Assembly (NCBI RefSeq): GCF_034262375.1
Contig: NZ_CP139558.1
Span: 5,580,001 to 5,644,000, forward strand
Source: Mucilaginibacter sabulilitoris
GTDB taxonomy: Bacteria > Bacteroidota > Bacteroidia > Sphingobacteriales > Sphingobacteriaceae
Reading direction: 5' to 3'
Length of the DNA stretch: 64,000 nt
This document shows positions 37,581 through 45,608 of this stretch, in pieces. Each line of letters starts with the position of its first letter. Within the stretch, counting starts at the first letter, position 1. A model generated the notes under the pieces. It was not told the DNA's origin and searched no databases. It was given only the letters and a program-made list of their open reading frames with translations. A program made the position numbers and the translations under genes.

Positions 37581-40500
37581 TTAAAATCCAACATTTAAAC
37601 CAAACGAATATGTTTTAATAGTAGGATAAGTGTCAAACGTACTTCCATTATCTCTGTAATCGCTATATGGATTATAGAAGTTAAACGGATTAGTTGCCAC
37701 CGCATACACCCTCAAACTTGCAACACCTAACGCATCGGCAAATTTTTTAGGTAAATTATAACTCAAATTCATATTTGTTACCTTAAAGGTTGTTGAGCTT
37801 CTGTACCATAAAGCCGACGGCTGGTCATATTGCTTAGAAAAATAAGGGGCTGGATATTTTGCGTCCTGATTAGTTGGCGTCCAATGGTCTGCCCAAAAAG
37901 CTGGCGCATTTTCAAGTGCGCTTGCGGTTTCTTTTGCATCTCCTTCAACCTGTCCGTATCCGCCATATGATATACCCATGGTAACTCCCAGTGTTATTGA
38001 TTTATATGAACCTCCGAAGTTTAATCCCACATTATAGTGGTTGCTTGATTTTTTGGCAATATAATCTAAGTCTTCAGTATTAATTTTACCATCAGGGGCG
38101 GTATATTGGTTGTTTGCATCTTTTGGCCCTCTTACATCCTGATAATACGGCATACCTGGTTGCGGAGCCTCTCCGAATAAAGTATAGCCCGGATGCGTTG
38201 TAAGCCAGCTATCAACTTGTGCCTGATTTTTGAAAATTCCAAGATAACGGTAACCTAAAAATCCAGGATCGTCTGACTTGCCAGCGACATCAAGATATGT
38301 ACCGATATCGCCCGGCTTCTGATCAATTAATACATTTCTTGCATCTGACCAGGCGAAGTAAGGATTGAAGTTATATGTAAAATCTTTTCCTATATGATCT
38401 TTCCATCCTACAGATATTTCATAACCAAAGCTGTTTATGGACAGCTTATTTTCAGCCGGAAGAGCTGCTCCAATTAAAAATGGAACAGATGCAGATAGCT
38501 TAGTCAACATGTTATAACGATGGTCATGATAATAATCAGCGCTTACTGACAAGCGGTTTGAAAAGAATTCTGCATCAAAACCTACATCTACCTTCAGGTT
38601 ACTATCCCATGTTACATCAGGATTTGCCAGCAGAATGTTTGGTTCAACCGTTGTACCTCTGTCCAAAGTAGTATTCGAGCTGCCTCCGCCGTTGCCAAAA
38701 ACAGCCGCATGCCCGGTGGCAAATTTATAACTGTTTACAAATTGCCATGGTGAAGTATTATCGTTTCCTAATAAACCTACTGAGCCTCTGATTTTGAAGA
38801 AATTAATAAATTTCAAATTGTCTTTAAAGAAATTTTCATCAGACATTACCCAACCGGCAGATCCCGAAGGGAAATAACCCCATTGGTGGCCTGGTGCAAA
38901 ATTCGTATTAGCATCAGCTCTGAAAGCTAATTGTAAAATATACTTACTATCGTAATTATAATCTAAGCGAGTAGCATAAGCTTTTCTGCCATACTCTTTT
39001 ACCAGGCTGGCCTGATTTGATGATTGCGTACCATAGGTAAAGTTCTGATTGTCCTTACCGCCAACAAAAGTACCGTCAGCTTCGGCAGCCACACCTTCCA
39101 TGTAATTTTCTGATTGCTCATAAAGTGCAAGGAAAGAAATATCGTGTTTACCAAATTTACGCTGATAATTGATGATGTCGTTTAACTGGTAAGTGTTAGT
39201 ATAGTTCGGGTTTAACCTTACACGGTCGCCGTTCTTAATTGGAGGAGGGGTGCCTACTATTGTACCACCTGGTATATGCCCGTTAGTACCCGTGCCCGAA
39301 TATTGGTAGAACTGATGGGTTGAACCATACTGTTTACCAAAGAAATTATTTATATTTCTGTTATAAGTTATAGTAGCGCTTAAGCCCGGTACAAAAGGCA
39401 CATCATATCGTCCGTTAGCAGCTACGTTAAGTATATAATTATTTTGCTGTGTGTAATCACCTGATTTTTGAATTTCAAAAAAATTGATATTATCTTTTGA
39501 TGCATTACCGCTTGGGGTAAGCAATACAGGATTACCATCAATATAATATTTTGTCCACTGCGGAGTCTTTGCAAGTGTACCAACGTCATCATCTAAACTC
39601 TCCCCGCTGGTTTTAAACCAAAAGCTTTTTGACTGGTAAATATCACCACTAACTGATAAGCCAACTTTAAGCCCTTTAGCAACTTTTGCATCAGCGCTTG
39701 CACGATAAGTCCATTTGTCGGTGTTAACTCCATCAAAATTTGAACCCTGTTTTACATAGCTGCCCCCGGCAAAAAAGGTAGCCTTGTCTGTACCACCGCT
39801 TACGTTTAACGCATGGCGCTCAACCGTCGCTGTTTTCCATGCCACAGGTAGCCAATAAGTTTCGTTGGCCGGATTTGCAAAGTAACTAAGCTCATCCGGA
39901 GTATAATATCCGGCAACCTTCGCGTTAGTTACTGTATTAAAGCCAAGTTCATTCAGATTATAGTTATTTTGTGTTTGGTAGTAATCATTAAGATAGGTAG
40001 CTTGCTGCAAGCCAGTCATCATTTTAGGCAGCATGGCAGCGTCAGACAAACCGTATGAACCTGCATACTCTACTTTAGCATTTCCAGCTTTACCACGTTT
40101 GGTTTTAACTATAATTACACCATTTGCACCCTGTACACCGTAAATTGCTGCGGCTCCATCTTTTAGTATAGAAATACTCTCAACCTCACTTTGGTCAAGC
40201 AGGTTAAAATCTGCCGGAGTTCTGAAAGCATCGTCAATAATATAAAGCGGAGCTGTTGTGACTGAGTTAAGGTTCCCAAATTTAGGATTTCGGATAGTTA
40301 TAGCTCCCGCCGCGCCTGGCCGGGTATCGCCCCCACTAACAGATACATTTGGCAACTGGCCTTTTAAAGCCTCTGACAGGTTAGTTGTAGGGATATCCTG
40401 AATAGCTTTAGTGTTGATTGTTGCAACGGCACCGGTTAAGTGAACCTTTTTTTGTGTACCATAACCTACTACTACTACTTCGTCCAGACTGTTAGAAATA

Positions 40501-40796
40501 GGTACCAATTTAAAATCGGCGTTCATTTCACCTATTCTCAAAGTCTTTTCCTGGTATGCATAACCAATGTATCTTACACCAACCACTATGCTTTGTAAGT
40601 TGGTAGCCGTAAGTGAAAAGTGCCCGCTGGTATCGGTAGTAGTACCAACGTTACTGCCTTTAACCTGAACAGCAACGCCTATAAGTGGTTCATTTTTGTC
40701 GTTGCTCCTAACCGTTCCAGTTATGGTTCGGTTTTGCGCCATTAGTGTACTACCTGTTAGAAGCAATACGGCAAACAAGAGGAAAATTTTTCTCAT
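37581..40796 (-). CDS. SusC/RagA-family TonB-dependent outer-membrane transporter
   Basis: 1071 residues. The order is signal peptide (ends LMAQ), carboxypeptidase-regulatory-like domain (RTITGTVRSNDKNEPLIGVA, about 23-42), TonB box SLDEVVVVGYGTQKK (about 103-117), plug (VESISILKDGAAAIYGVQGA) and a 22-strand barrel ending in an aromatic C-terminus (YSFGLNVGF). There is no N-terminal STN extension, so it should not signal to an anti-sigma factor; regulation must come another way. It imports RG-II fragments produced at the surface. The gap before it (40797-40910) contains a long hairpin. Confidence 0.95.
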   Translation of the reverse strand: MRKIFLLFAVLLLTGSTLMAQNRTITGTVRSNDKNEPLIGVAVQVKGSNVGTTTDTSGHFSLTATNLQSIVVGVRYIGYAYQEKTLRIGEMNADFKLVPISNSLDEVVVVGYGTQKKVHLTGAVATINTKAIQDIPTTNLSEALKGQLPNVSVSGGDTRPGAAGAITIRNPKFGNLNSVTTAPLYIIDDAFRTPADFNLLDQSEVESISILKDGAAAIYGVQGANGVIIVKTKRGKAGNAKVEYAGSYGLSDAAMLPKMMTGLQQATYLNDYYQTQNNYNLNELGFNTVTNAKVAGYYTPDELSYFANPANETYWLPVAWKTATVERHALNVSGGTDKATFFAGGSYVKQGSNFDGVNTDKWTYRASADAKVAKGLKVGLSVSGDIYQSKSFWFKTSGESLDDDVGTLAKTPQWTKYYIDGNPVLLTPSGNASKDNINFFEIQKSGDYTQQNNYILNVAANGRYDVPFVPGLSATITYNRNINNFFGKQYGSTHQFYQYSGTGTNGHIPGGTIVGTPPPIKNGDRVRLNPNYTNTYQLNDIINYQRKFGKHDISFLALYEQSENYMEGVAAEADGTFVGGKDNQNFTYGTQSSNQASLVKEYGRKAYATRLDYNYDSKYILQLAFRADANTNFAPGHQWGYFPSGSAGWVMSDENFFKDNLKFINFFKIRGSVGLLGNDNTSPWQFVNSYKFATGHAAVFGNGGGSSNTTLDRGTTVEPNILLANPDVTWDSNLKVDVGFDAEFFSNRLSVSADYYHDHRYNMLTKLSASVPFLIGAALPAENKLSINSFGYEISVGWKDHIGKDFTYNFNPYFAWSDARNVLIDQKPGDIGTYLDVAGKSDDPGFLGYRYLGIFKNQAQVDSWLTTHPGYTLFGEAPQPGMPYYQDVRGPKDANNQYTAPDGKINTEDLDYIAKKSSNHYNVGLNFGGSYKSITLGVTMGISYGGYGQVEGDAKETASALENAPAFWADHWTPTNQDAKYPAPYFSKQYDQPSALWYRSSTTFKVTNMNLSYNLPKKFADALGVASLRVYAVATNPFNFYNPYSDYRDNGSTFDTYPTIKTYSFGLNVGF

Positions 40797-40855
40797 AAAA
40801 AATTAATTTGGGTTTCATATAATTGGGTTAATTAGTTGGTTATAATCTAAAATGC

Positions 40856-40890
40856 GCTGTAATTAATACTTCTCAATTATTAATTACAGC
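40856..40890. promoter_or_regulatory. 13-bp perfect inverted repeat between DUF3826 and susC
   Basis: GCTGTAATTAATA at 40856-40868 pairs with TATTAATTACAGC at 40878-40890 across a 9-nt loop. The stem is AT-rich with GC ends. The minus-strand text after it (GCATTTTAG) has only a short T-run, so it is a weak terminator at best. It could be an mRNA-processing or stability hairpin that sets susC level relative to the first gene, or an operator. The rest of the 114-bp gap is AT-rich with no clear TAnnTTTG box on the minus strand. Confidence 0.5.
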
Positions 40891-40910
40891 ATTTGGATTG
40901 CATAAAACTG

Positions 40911-41591
40911 TCAGTTTTTAGCGTTCCTTTCTTTTATACGTTTTTGCCATTCTTCGCCCTCCTTTTTCATATCGTAGCCTTGTGCTGATAAATAATTATT
41001 TATGCGGCCTTTAAATTTGCCAAACCAGGCATGTTTTTTTTCTGACGACTCTGCATCTATCGCATTTTCACGGGCCTCTATTAACCATCCTTTGATCTTT
41101 CCTTTTTGCTCCTCCGTAAGATTTGGTAATTCATCCTGATATGCAGTATAAGTAATGGGATATACTCTATAAGTCATACCATCCTTTACTTTGTCTATTT
41201 GTTCGGCATTTAATTGTGTGCTTAATTTTGAGAGGTAGGCAGAGTGCAAAACCTTCAACTGTTTGTTTACATTACTGTCTATATCAGCCATTTTCGCATT
41301 CGCAGCTGTTTTGTCATCGCCTGCCTGTTCTTTTATTTGCTTGCGTTTTGCATTTCGCTCCTCATATATATTGTTTAAATCGCGGTATTGATCTACAATA
41401 ATATCAAGTACCTTTTTAAACTTTACCGAGTCGGTAATACCTAATGCATCTACTATTTTACCTGAACGTAGCGTAATTACTTGTGTATAACTGTCCTGAC
41501 TGTTGGCTGCCGGCGACGTTTGCGCACAGGCTAACATAACTCCCGAAAAAGTTATCATCAACGTTATTATATATTTTCTCATTCTCATCAT
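40911..41591 (-). CDS. DUF3826 family exported helical protein, copy 1 (first gene of main operon)
   Basis: 226 residues with a signal peptide whose end (VMLACAQ) includes a Cys; a lipoprotein form cannot be excluded. Mostly helical and highly charged. It aligns with the protein at 18882-19598: LNAEQIDKVK, then a P-NLTEEQKGKIKG segment, then EARENAIDAES, then NNYLSAQGYDMKKEGEEWQ at the C-terminus. Function unknown. As the gene just upstream of susC it would be the most strongly transcribed of the operon, which suggests an early or structural role rather than catalysis. The upstream region has a predicted promoter at 41829-41836 and a long leader. Confidence 0.72.
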   Translation of the reverse strand: MMRMRKYIITLMITFSGVMLACAQTSPAANSQDSYTQVITLRSGKIVDALGITDSVKFKKVLDIIVDQYRDLNNIYEERNAKRKQIKEQAGDDKTAANAKMADIDSNVNKQLKVLHSAYLSKLSTQLNAEQIDKVKDGMTYRVYPITYTAYQDELPNLTEEQKGKIKGWLIEARENAIDAESSEKKHAWFGKFKGRINNYLSAQGYDMKKEGEEWQKRIKERNAKN

Positions 41592-41699
41592 TACTAATTA
41601 AAATCTATTTTAAATACATTTCTCTCCCGCCGAAATTAAAGGAGATACCGATAAAGCCTATAAATTAAACTTGCATCATCCTTCTCATTCTGCTATAAT

Positions 41700-41722
41700 T
41701 TAATTGTGTTTATCACAATTAA
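41700..41722. promoter_or_regulatory. 9-bp palindrome, possible operator or leader hairpin
   Basis: TTAATTGTG (41700-41708), a 5-nt spacer, and CACAATTAA (41714-41722) form a perfect inverted repeat 109 bp upstream of the first operon gene. If the promoter predicted at 41829-41836 is right, this palindrome lies inside the transcribed leader. It could be a dimer-binding site or an RNA hairpin. It is shorter in its spacer than a CRP site. Confidence 0.45.
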
Positions 41723-41828
41723 TTAAATACACATATTTTATCAATTATCTAAATAAAACTAAAATGTACGTTAATTACGTTGGTTTATGTTCTTGGGGTA
41801 AAGCACTCCGTAAAACAGGATGCTTTAA

Positions 41829-41895
41829 CAAATATCAAATATTAGCCATTGCTATTTCTACCTGTATTTATCAATTTATTGTACGATCCTATCAT
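41829..41895 (-). promoter_or_regulatory. Promoter plus shared regulon motif, copy C (main PUL operon)
   Basis: Minus-strand motif at 41895-41867: ATGATA, two bases, ATCGTACAATA, three bases, TGATAAA. It matches copy A at 22 and copy B at 21 of 29 positions. Exactly 37 nt from the T of TGA lies GATATTTG (41836-41829), one mismatch from the Bacteroidota -7 box TAnnTTTG. The predicted transcription start is near 41822, which leaves a leader of about 230 nt before the DUF3826 start at 41591. The motif is also about 155 bp upstream of the AraC start, so it might contribute to autoregulation. Confidence 0.55.
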
Positions 41896-42050
41896 AACGC
41901 CATTTTTTGCCCGTATCTTAACAACGTCAAAAGAATGTTACTTTTTTATAAACGGTGTTTACTTAAAAATTCATAATTTTAAAAATTATAAACCAATCAA
42001 TACACAGAATACAATCTGTTTTTTATAACCCAGTTAGTGATTTTTTAAAA

Positions 42051-42935
42051 ATGAAGCCCCATTTTCTTAAGGTTGCTGTAAAACCGCAAAACTCATTTAG
42101 TATCAGGCATGACATTTTACCCACCTTCAGGGGTATATGGCATTACCATCCGGAATTGGAACTTCACTATGTAATTAAGGGAGAAGGGGTGCGGTTTATT
42201 GGTGATAATATCAGCAATTTTTCGCCGGGCGAAATCACATTGCTTGGAGAAACACTTCCACATTGCTGGCGCTGTAAGGATGAGTATTTTCAACCTGATT
42301 CTGGTTTGAATGTAGAAGTGATCGTTATTCACTTTTTACCAGACTGCCTGGGCAAGTACCTGCTTAATTTACCCGAAGCTTATTTGTTGCCCAAACTATT
42401 TGAAAAGGCTAAAAGCGGAATGGTAATTGGTGGCACTGCAAAAACAGAATTAGCCAAACTAATGCGAAAAGCGGTAAATGCTACCAATCTCGAACGCATC
42501 ATCGTGTTGCTGTCCATACTTAAAATATTGGCCGAAAATGAAGACTTTGATCCTATCATATTATCACCTAACGAATTCCATCAATCTAACGAGTCTGATA
42601 CTATTCGCCTTAATAAAGTTTGCTCCTATACATTAGCTAATTACAAAACCGAAATTAGTTTAGAGAAAATAGCTGCCATAGGAAACCTTAGTGTAACTTC
42701 TTTTTGCCGATATTTTAAACTGATGACCAAAAAAACCTATTTTGATTTTTTAACCGAGATCAGGATAAGTCACGCCTGTAGGTTTTTAATTGAAGATAAA
42801 CTACCTACCGAAGTATTATGCTTTGAATGCGGATACAACAATATTTCGAACTTTTACCGTCATTTTAAAAGGGTTACCAAAATGACCCCACTGGAATACA
42901 AAAGAAAATACCTGAAAGGACAGCCAACTAACTGA
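42051..42935 (+). CDS. AraC-family transcriptional regulator
   Basis: 294 residues, the only plus-strand gene. An N-terminal cupin-type sensor (about 1-110: GIWHYHPELELHYVIKGEG, NFSPGEITLLGETLPHCW) is followed by a linker and a C-terminal double helix-turn-helix (about 190-290: ISLEKIAAIGNLSVTSFCRY, ACRFLIEDKLPTEV, CGYNNISNFYRHFKRVTKM, PLEYKRKYL). The cupin His residues suggest sugar binding. It is the only regulator in the window; there is no hybrid two-component sensor and no ECF sigma/anti-sigma pair, the usual PUL regulators in Bacteroides. It is the natural candidate to bind the motif found before three operons. Its stop is 3 bp from the stop of the convergent aldolase gene. Confidence 0.92.
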   Translation: MKPHFLKVAVKPQNSFSIRHDILPTFRGIWHYHPELELHYVIKGEGVRFIGDNISNFSPGEITLLGETLPHCWRCKDEYFQPDSGLNVEVIVIHFLPDCLGKYLLNLPEAYLLPKLFEKAKSGMVIGGTAKTELAKLMRKAVNATNLERIIVLLSILKILAENEDFDPIILSPNEFHQSNESDTIRLNKVCSYTLANYKTEISLEKIAAIGNLSVTSFCRYFKLMTKKTYFDFLTEIRISHACRFLIEDKLPTEVLCFECGYNNISNFYRHFKRVTKMTPLEYKRKYLKGQPTN

Positions 42936-42938
42936 CCT

Positions 42939-43871
42939 TTAGTAATTTTTTATACCAACACTGTTTTGCAAATGTGTGTAGTCGCTAAATAAATGCTCAA
43001 TCTGGCTGCGAACAGAAGATGTAAAATTGCCTACTTCGCGCCTGGTAGTGGTTGATATTTTCAATCCGCGTTTTGTTAAACAATATTTCGCCACTACCGG
43101 GTATACATTATGCATAACATCCATATTATCAATCAGAAACTGCTGCACCATATCCACTTCCTGTTGCAAAACCGGGTTAGCATAATTATTGCATAACCAA
43201 ACAATCATTTCAGGAAAAAAATTGCCCTGGATACAAGAAAGCCCCGCAGAACCAGCTTTCAGCGATTCAACCGCATGCGCCATATAAGCGTCATATAAGC
43301 CAAACGCCGGATTAATTTTCTCGGCTTCCAGCTTTTGTATTACTTGATTGATATCCAGGCAAGTATCTTTATGATAAATAACCCTGCCCGTTGCCACAAA
43401 AGCGTTTAATTGTGATGGGGATAATAATCTTTTGTATGGAACAGGACATTCGTAAAACCCTAATGGAATGGATGAAGTTTGGTCAATCAGTTCAAAAACA
43501 CGGTCATTAAATAGTTCATCCGATTCGTTTTGATCGGCCAGTAAGCTGGTAATGGCTATTACAGCGGCAGTACCGGCATCGTGTATCCTTTTTACAAAAT
43601 CTGCTTGTTTGCTAATTTCCCCGCCAAATGTACCGGTGGCCACTACTGGCACTGCCCCATTGGCAACTTTTATAACGTGCTTAATTACCTGCAGGCGTTC
43701 CTCACCGGTAAGTTCAAACATTTCACTGGATAAGCAGTTGGCAAACAAGCCCGATGCGCCGGCCTGCAAATACATTTCGGTTAATCGCGTAAGCGCATCA
43801 TAATCAACATCACCATTACTTTTGAAAGGAGTAAGCATTACGGGTATAAAACCTTTATTTTTTTGTTCCAT
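42939..43871 (-). CDS. DapA/NanA-family (dihydrodipicolinate synthase superfamily) aldolase
   Basis: 310 residues from ATG 43871 (MEQKNKGF); a TTG at 43910 would add 13 unlikely residues. The TIM barrel has GFIPVMLTPFKSNGDVDYDA at the start, the Schiff-base Lys in RVIYHKDT (about K168) and the Tyr in LGFYECPVP (about Y140). The usual GTTGE pyruvate-binding loop reads CLSSE (about 46-50), so the substrate is probably not that of DapA. Family members cleave or form 2-keto-3-deoxy sugar acids. RG-II contains two such sugars, Kdo and Dha, so a role as their aldolase is attractive but unproven. It is cotranscribed with the symporter 43 bp upstream. Confidence 0.85.
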   Translation of the reverse strand: MEQKNKGFIPVMLTPFKSNGDVDYDALTRLTEMYLQAGASGLFANCLSSEMFELTGEERLQVIKHVIKVANGAVPVVATGTFGGEISKQADFVKRIHDAGTAAVIAITSLLADQNESDELFNDRVFELIDQTSSIPLGFYECPVPYKRLLSPSQLNAFVATGRVIYHKDTCLDINQVIQKLEAEKINPAFGLYDAYMAHAVESLKAGSAGLSCIQGNFFPEMIVWLCNNYANPVLQQEVDMVQQFLIDNMDVMHNVYPVVAKYCLTKRGLKISTTTRREVGNFTSSVRSQIEHLFSDYTHLQNSVGIKNY

Positions 43872-43914
43872 TTTAGTGTTTTTTTGATGTGTTTTTGTCG
43901 ATTTTAACAAATTT

Positions 43915-45471
43915 TCACATCGAAAGCTGCCTTGTTTTGGTTAATAGTATTCCCGTAAGGAAAATAGTGAGCGTACCCGCCACAATAATCATATTGGTAT
44001 TTAAAGTACTGCGGAGTGACGCGTATTCATCAGGAATAATTGTTGGGAATGTGAGCCACAAAATAACCACTAACCCTATCAGTGTAGCGATGATGGCCTC
44101 ATGGTTGCGGGTTTGCCTGCTAATGATACCCAGCAAAAACAACCCAAGCATACCCGCGGCAAATATGCCCGAAAGCTGCCACCATAAATCGAGTATACTT
44201 TTTACACCTATCATGGCTATCCCCGCTCCCATGCCCGCTAATCCGAATATTACAGTGCCAATGTGCAGTAAATTAAGTGTTTGCTTTTCGTTAAGCTGAG
44301 GTTTAAAGTATCGCTTGTAGATATCTACTGTAAAAACCGTTGCTGATGAATTCATACCTGAGCTAATAGTGCTCATGGCTGCTGATAATATGGCCGCTAC
44401 GATAATACCAACCAATCCCGCAGGTATTTTAGTTACCATAAAATGCGGCATTATTTTATCTCCATAATCGGCTGGTGTTAGTTTGGTCATTAAACCGCTA
44501 ATCTGCTCGGGTGTAGCTGTTAAAGGCAGGCGCTCTATAGCCGCCTGATGTTTTATGCTTAAAATAAGATCGGGGTGCTGACTGTAATAGGCATATAAAC
44601 AGGAGCCTATCACAAAAAACAGAAACGATGCAGGCACATATATCCACACACACAACCATACCGATTTTGCAGCCTCTTTGGTTGATTTAGCAGCATGATA
44701 ACGTTGTATATAGTTCTGATCCATCCCAAAGTTATTGAGATTGATAAAGAACCCGTAAAACAACACCACCCAAAAAGTTGGCCCGGTAAAATTAAGGGAG
44801 AAATCGCCCAAACTAAATTTATGATCGGCCTTGCCAATATCCATGATCTTTGTAAAGCCGCCAGGTATGTTGGTAACTACCAGATAGATAATTAATATAG
44901 CGCCCAATGTTTTAATAATTCCCTGTACTACCTCTGTCCATATTACTGCTTTTATTCCACCCGATACAGTGTACAGGATAATGGCAATTCCCATGATCAG
45001 CATGATCATTTTCATAGATATGCCGGTAAGCGCCTGAAGACTCAATGCAATACCAAAAAATACCGATCCCATACGGGCCAACTGTGTTAATAAAAAGCAA
45101 ACAACTGCATAAGTACGTGCCCACGGGCCAAAGCGTTTTTCAAAATGAGTATAGGCTGATATCTCCCCGGTACCACGATAAAATGGTACAAAATATTTTA
45201 CCGCTACCCATGCTGCCAACGGCATCGACAGGCTAAAGACAAAAGCATTCCAGTTACCACCGTATGCCTTGCCCGGCACGCCCAAAAAAGTGTTACTGCT
45301 TAAAAATGTGGCATATATAGAAAGCCCGATAGCCCAACCCGGTATTAAACCTGATGCCATGGTAAACTGTTCGGCATTCTTATTTTTACGCGAAAAATAA
45401 AAGCCAACCAATACCATCCCGATCAGGTAAATACCTATAATGGTAAAATCGAGCACAGGCAACACTTTCAT
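43915..45471 (-). CDS. Sodium:solute symporter (SSS/SLC5 family), sugar-acid type candidate
   Basis: 518 residues, about 13 membrane helices. LDFTIIGIYLIGMVLVGFYF forms the first helix; AEQFTMASGLIPGWAIGLSI and YATFLSSNTFLGVPGKAY form the Na+-site region. It differs clearly from the symporter at 10011-11612. It heads its own two-gene unit with the aldolase and has its own promoter (45527-45593), which argues that the two proteins import and then cleave the same compound. Sialic acid transporters of this family exist, which fits a keto-acid sugar such as Kdo or Dha; this is inference. Confidence 0.87.
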   Translation of the reverse strand: MKVLPVLDFTIIGIYLIGMVLVGFYFSRKNKNAEQFTMASGLIPGWAIGLSIYATFLSSNTFLGVPGKAYGGNWNAFVFSLSMPLAAWVAVKYFVPFYRGTGEISAYTHFEKRFGPWARTYAVVCFLLTQLARMGSVFFGIALSLQALTGISMKMIMLIMGIAIILYTVSGGIKAVIWTEVVQGIIKTLGAILIIYLVVTNIPGGFTKIMDIGKADHKFSLGDFSLNFTGPTFWVVLFYGFFINLNNFGMDQNYIQRYHAAKSTKEAAKSVWLCVWIYVPASFLFFVIGSCLYAYYSQHPDLILSIKHQAAIERLPLTATPEQISGLMTKLTPADYGDKIMPHFMVTKIPAGLVGIIVAAILSAAMSTISSGMNSSATVFTVDIYKRYFKPQLNEKQTLNLLHIGTVIFGLAGMGAGIAMIGVKSILDLWWQLSGIFAAGMLGLFLLGIISRQTRNHEAIIATLIGLVVILWLTFPTIIPDEYASLRSTLNTNMIIVAGTLTIFLTGILLTKTRQLSM

Positions 45472-45526
45472 GCTTTAAATTGGATTTTCATTAAGATTTA
45501 TATATAGTGGTTTACTATTGTATAGG

Positions 45527-45593
45527 CAAATGTAGTATTGTACTACTGCCCTTTCATATAATATTTTTTCAGGGTATTGTATGATATTATCAT
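45527..45593 (-). promoter_or_regulatory. Promoter plus shared regulon motif, copy A (symporter-aldolase operon)
   Basis: Minus-strand motif at 45593-45565: ATGATA, two bases, ATCATACAATA, three bases, TGAAAAA. It matches copy B at 24 of 29 positions, and the similarity continues through the following bases. Exactly 37 nt after the T of TGA lies TACATTTG (45534-45527), a perfect TAnnTTTG -7 box. The predicted start is near 45520, about 50 nt before the symporter ATG. No good -33 TTG is placed between them, as expected for an activator-dependent promoter. Confidence 0.65.
45532..45546. promoter_or_regulatory. Perfect palindrome overlapping the symporter -7 box
   Basis: GTAGTA, a 3-nt centre, TACTAC. 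Its left arm overlaps the predicted -7 element of copy A by three bases. It is absent from copies B and C, so if it is a binding site it would give this operon an extra control. Confidence 0.35.
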
Positions 45594-45608
45594 TTGGCTT
45601 TACAACTG

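Larger units (their letters stand above)
41592..42050. other. 459-bp divergent intergenic region between the PUL operon and the AraC gene
   Basis: This is the only stretch over 300 bp without a gene. It holds a 9-bp palindrome (41700-41722) and the shared 29-bp motif with its -7 box (41829-41895), both described separately. The part nearest the AraC gene (41896-42050) is very AT-rich; I could not place a convincing plus-strand promoter there. An open frame at 41704-41976 on the plus strand is not credible as a gene. Confidence 0.7.

Noticed and set aside
41700..41722. A CRP-type binding site
   Set aside because: The TGTG and CACA halves are separated by 5 nt, too close for the standard CRP spacing.
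41704..41976. A 90-codon plus-strand frame in the divergent intergenic region
   Set aside because: It is rich in Cys, Tyr and Ile, resembles no family, and overlaps the palindrome and the shared promoter motif. More likely non-coding.
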